The notes under the pieces are model-generated. The model saw nothing but the letters and a program-made list of their open reading frames with translations, searched no databases and was not told the DNA's origin. DNA of 13,025 nucleotides from Candidatus Aminicenantota bacterium (GTDB lineage Bacteria > Acidobacteriota > Aminicenantia > Aminicenantales > Aminicenantaceae), in NCBI GenBank assembly GCA_030670375.1, contig DAOVBT010000019.1:1-13025 (forward strand), given 5' to 3'. Shown here piece after piece: positions 12,378-13,025 of the stretch. Position numbers and translations under genes: made by a program. Each line of letters opens with the position of its first letter. The first letter of the stretch is position 1.

Positions 12378-13025
12378 CTATTTGGTCGAAACTTTTTTAA
12401 TTTTGCGGTCGACTTCGGCAAATTCAAAAAGGTGAGAAACAAAATCTTCCGCTCCCAGTTGATCAGCAATGTCCTTCAGTTCCTCAGATGTCAGTTGAGA
12501 TGCCATCAAGATGATCGGGATGGATTTTGTGCTCTGCGTTTTTTTCAAAATCTCGAAAATGGCAACACCCCAATCTTCGAGCAGATCGATATCCAGAAGG
12601 ATCACATCGGGATCGACCTTCCGTATATGATTCACATTGAACATTCGTGGAGGCTTGGATATCACAAGATAGCCATATTCCTTCAGATAGGAAGCCATCA
12701 AAGTCACGAGGGCGGGATCGTCGTTTATGATCAACACCCTTTTTTCTTCCTTCTCTTCATGATATGTGTATTGATGGATATGTTTGAGCAGCTCTCTAAA
12801 ATCATAGGGTTTTTTTATGAAGACACAGATTCCGTCCTGTTGACAAACTTCTACAAATTCGGACGAACCCATCGCTGTTACGGCAAAAATGGGGATATCT
12901 TTTGTCTTTGGGTCATTTTTTAACCGGATGGTCGCTTCAAGCCCATGCATACCTGGCAAAACCATGTCCATCAGAATCAAGTCCGGAAACTGCTGATGGG
13001 CCAGTTTGATTCCCTCCTCCCCTGT
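12378..13025 (-). CDS. Tandem-receiver response regulator (5' end outside window)
   Basis: The visible 215 residues hold the end of one receiver domain and a complete second one, with no DNA-binding or enzymatic output after them. Receiver 1 has the phosphoacceptor Asp20 in LILMDMVLPG, the switch Thr50 in AVTAMG and the conserved Lys72 in IKKPYDF. Receiver 2 begins at about residue 95 (KRVLIINDDP), with the acidic pair D102/D103, Asp145 in LLDIDL and Ser176 in LMAS. Where the invariant Lys-Pro should follow, it has SHLF, so Lys and Pro are replaced by His198 and Leu199. Receiver 2 may therefore be phosphorylated poorly or act as a dimer or binding module. The frame is open to the window end (TGEEGIKLA). 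It reads toward the membrane module, about 120 bases downstream. A histidine kinase could lie upstream, outside the window. Confidence 0.85.
   Translation of the reverse strand, partial: TGEEGIKLAHQQFPDLILMDMVLPGMHGLEATIRLKNDPKTKDIPIFAVTAMGSSEFVEVCQQDGICVFIKKPYDFRELLKHIHQYTYHEEKEEKRVLIINDDPALVTLMASYLKEYGYLVISKPPRMFNVNHIRKVDPDVILLDIDLLEDWGVAIFEILKKTQSTKSIPIILMASQLTSEELKDIADQLGAEDFVSHLFEFAEVDRKIKKVSTK

Noticed and set aside
12254..12469. A 71-codon minus-strand frame whose stop overlaps the start of the pseudopilin-like gene
   Set aside because: The ATGA overlap is attractive, but nearly half the frame lies inside the receiver gene in another frame and the rest crosses the hairpin. No domain or ribosome binding site is seen.
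12432..12923. A 163-codon open frame on the plus strand
   Set aside because: Antisense to the tandem-receiver gene. It is rich in Phe, His and Ile, as expected of a mirrored frame, with no domain pattern.
1..13025. CRISPR array, tRNA, rRNA, integrase or phage genes
   Set aside because: No regularly spaced repeats, no cloverleaf-like segment and no such protein motifs were seen on reading both strands.

Overview
The window is a gene-dense stretch of bacterial chromosome of roughly 45% G+C by eye. It holds fourteen protein-coding genes I can support, two of them cut by the window edges, plus several small sites. I see no rRNA, tRNA, CRISPR array, phage gene or transposase. The lineage cannot be fixed from sequence alone. 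The omega subunit (GGAKPR, IAQEEV, GLVDYE), the secreted DUF885 protein and the MinD-like/J-like gene pair suggest Acidobacteriota or a relative such as Aminicenantes; this is a guess from family resemblance. Five genes appear to start at TTG or GTG, and genes are packed tightly, with convergent pairs separated by 3 bases or overlapping.

Left part (1-3962): a PLP-dependent alpha-oxoamine synthase of serine palmitoyltransferase type runs leftward off the window. Divergent from it, across a roughly 300-base control region, is an extended SDR reductase resembling the CerR-like NAD-dependent epimerases of bacterial ceramide synthesis. The pair is the best candidate here for a functional system, probably part of a sphingolipid locus. 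Next come a small exported protein of DsbD N-domain type, read leftward, a 60-base palindromic REP/MITE-like element, and a ketoacyl-ACP synthase III (FabH type).

Middle (4086-8235, rightward): a likely operon of a secreted DUF885 protein that has lost its predicted metal ligands, a TatD-type metal-dependent nuclease, a long-chain polyprenyl diphosphate synthase and a CYTH-domain phosphohydrolase/cyclase. It runs into the convergent rpoZ gene, and the two stop codons share one TTAA.

Right-middle (8547-10218): a divergent control region between rpoZ and a MinD/ParA-type ATPase carries a similar GGCTAA...TTAGC dyad just ahead of each start. The ATPase is followed by a small J-domain-like protein without the HPD motif. 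Its frame is interrupted by TAG and then continues for 46 codons.

Right part (10222-13025, leftward): a response regulator with two receiver domains (upstream end outside the window), then a three-gene membrane module: a GspG-like pseudopilin domain on a plain membrane anchor, a DUF350 membrane protein, and a membrane-anchored transglutaminase-like cysteine protein. Their spacing indicates one transcript; the joint function is unknown.
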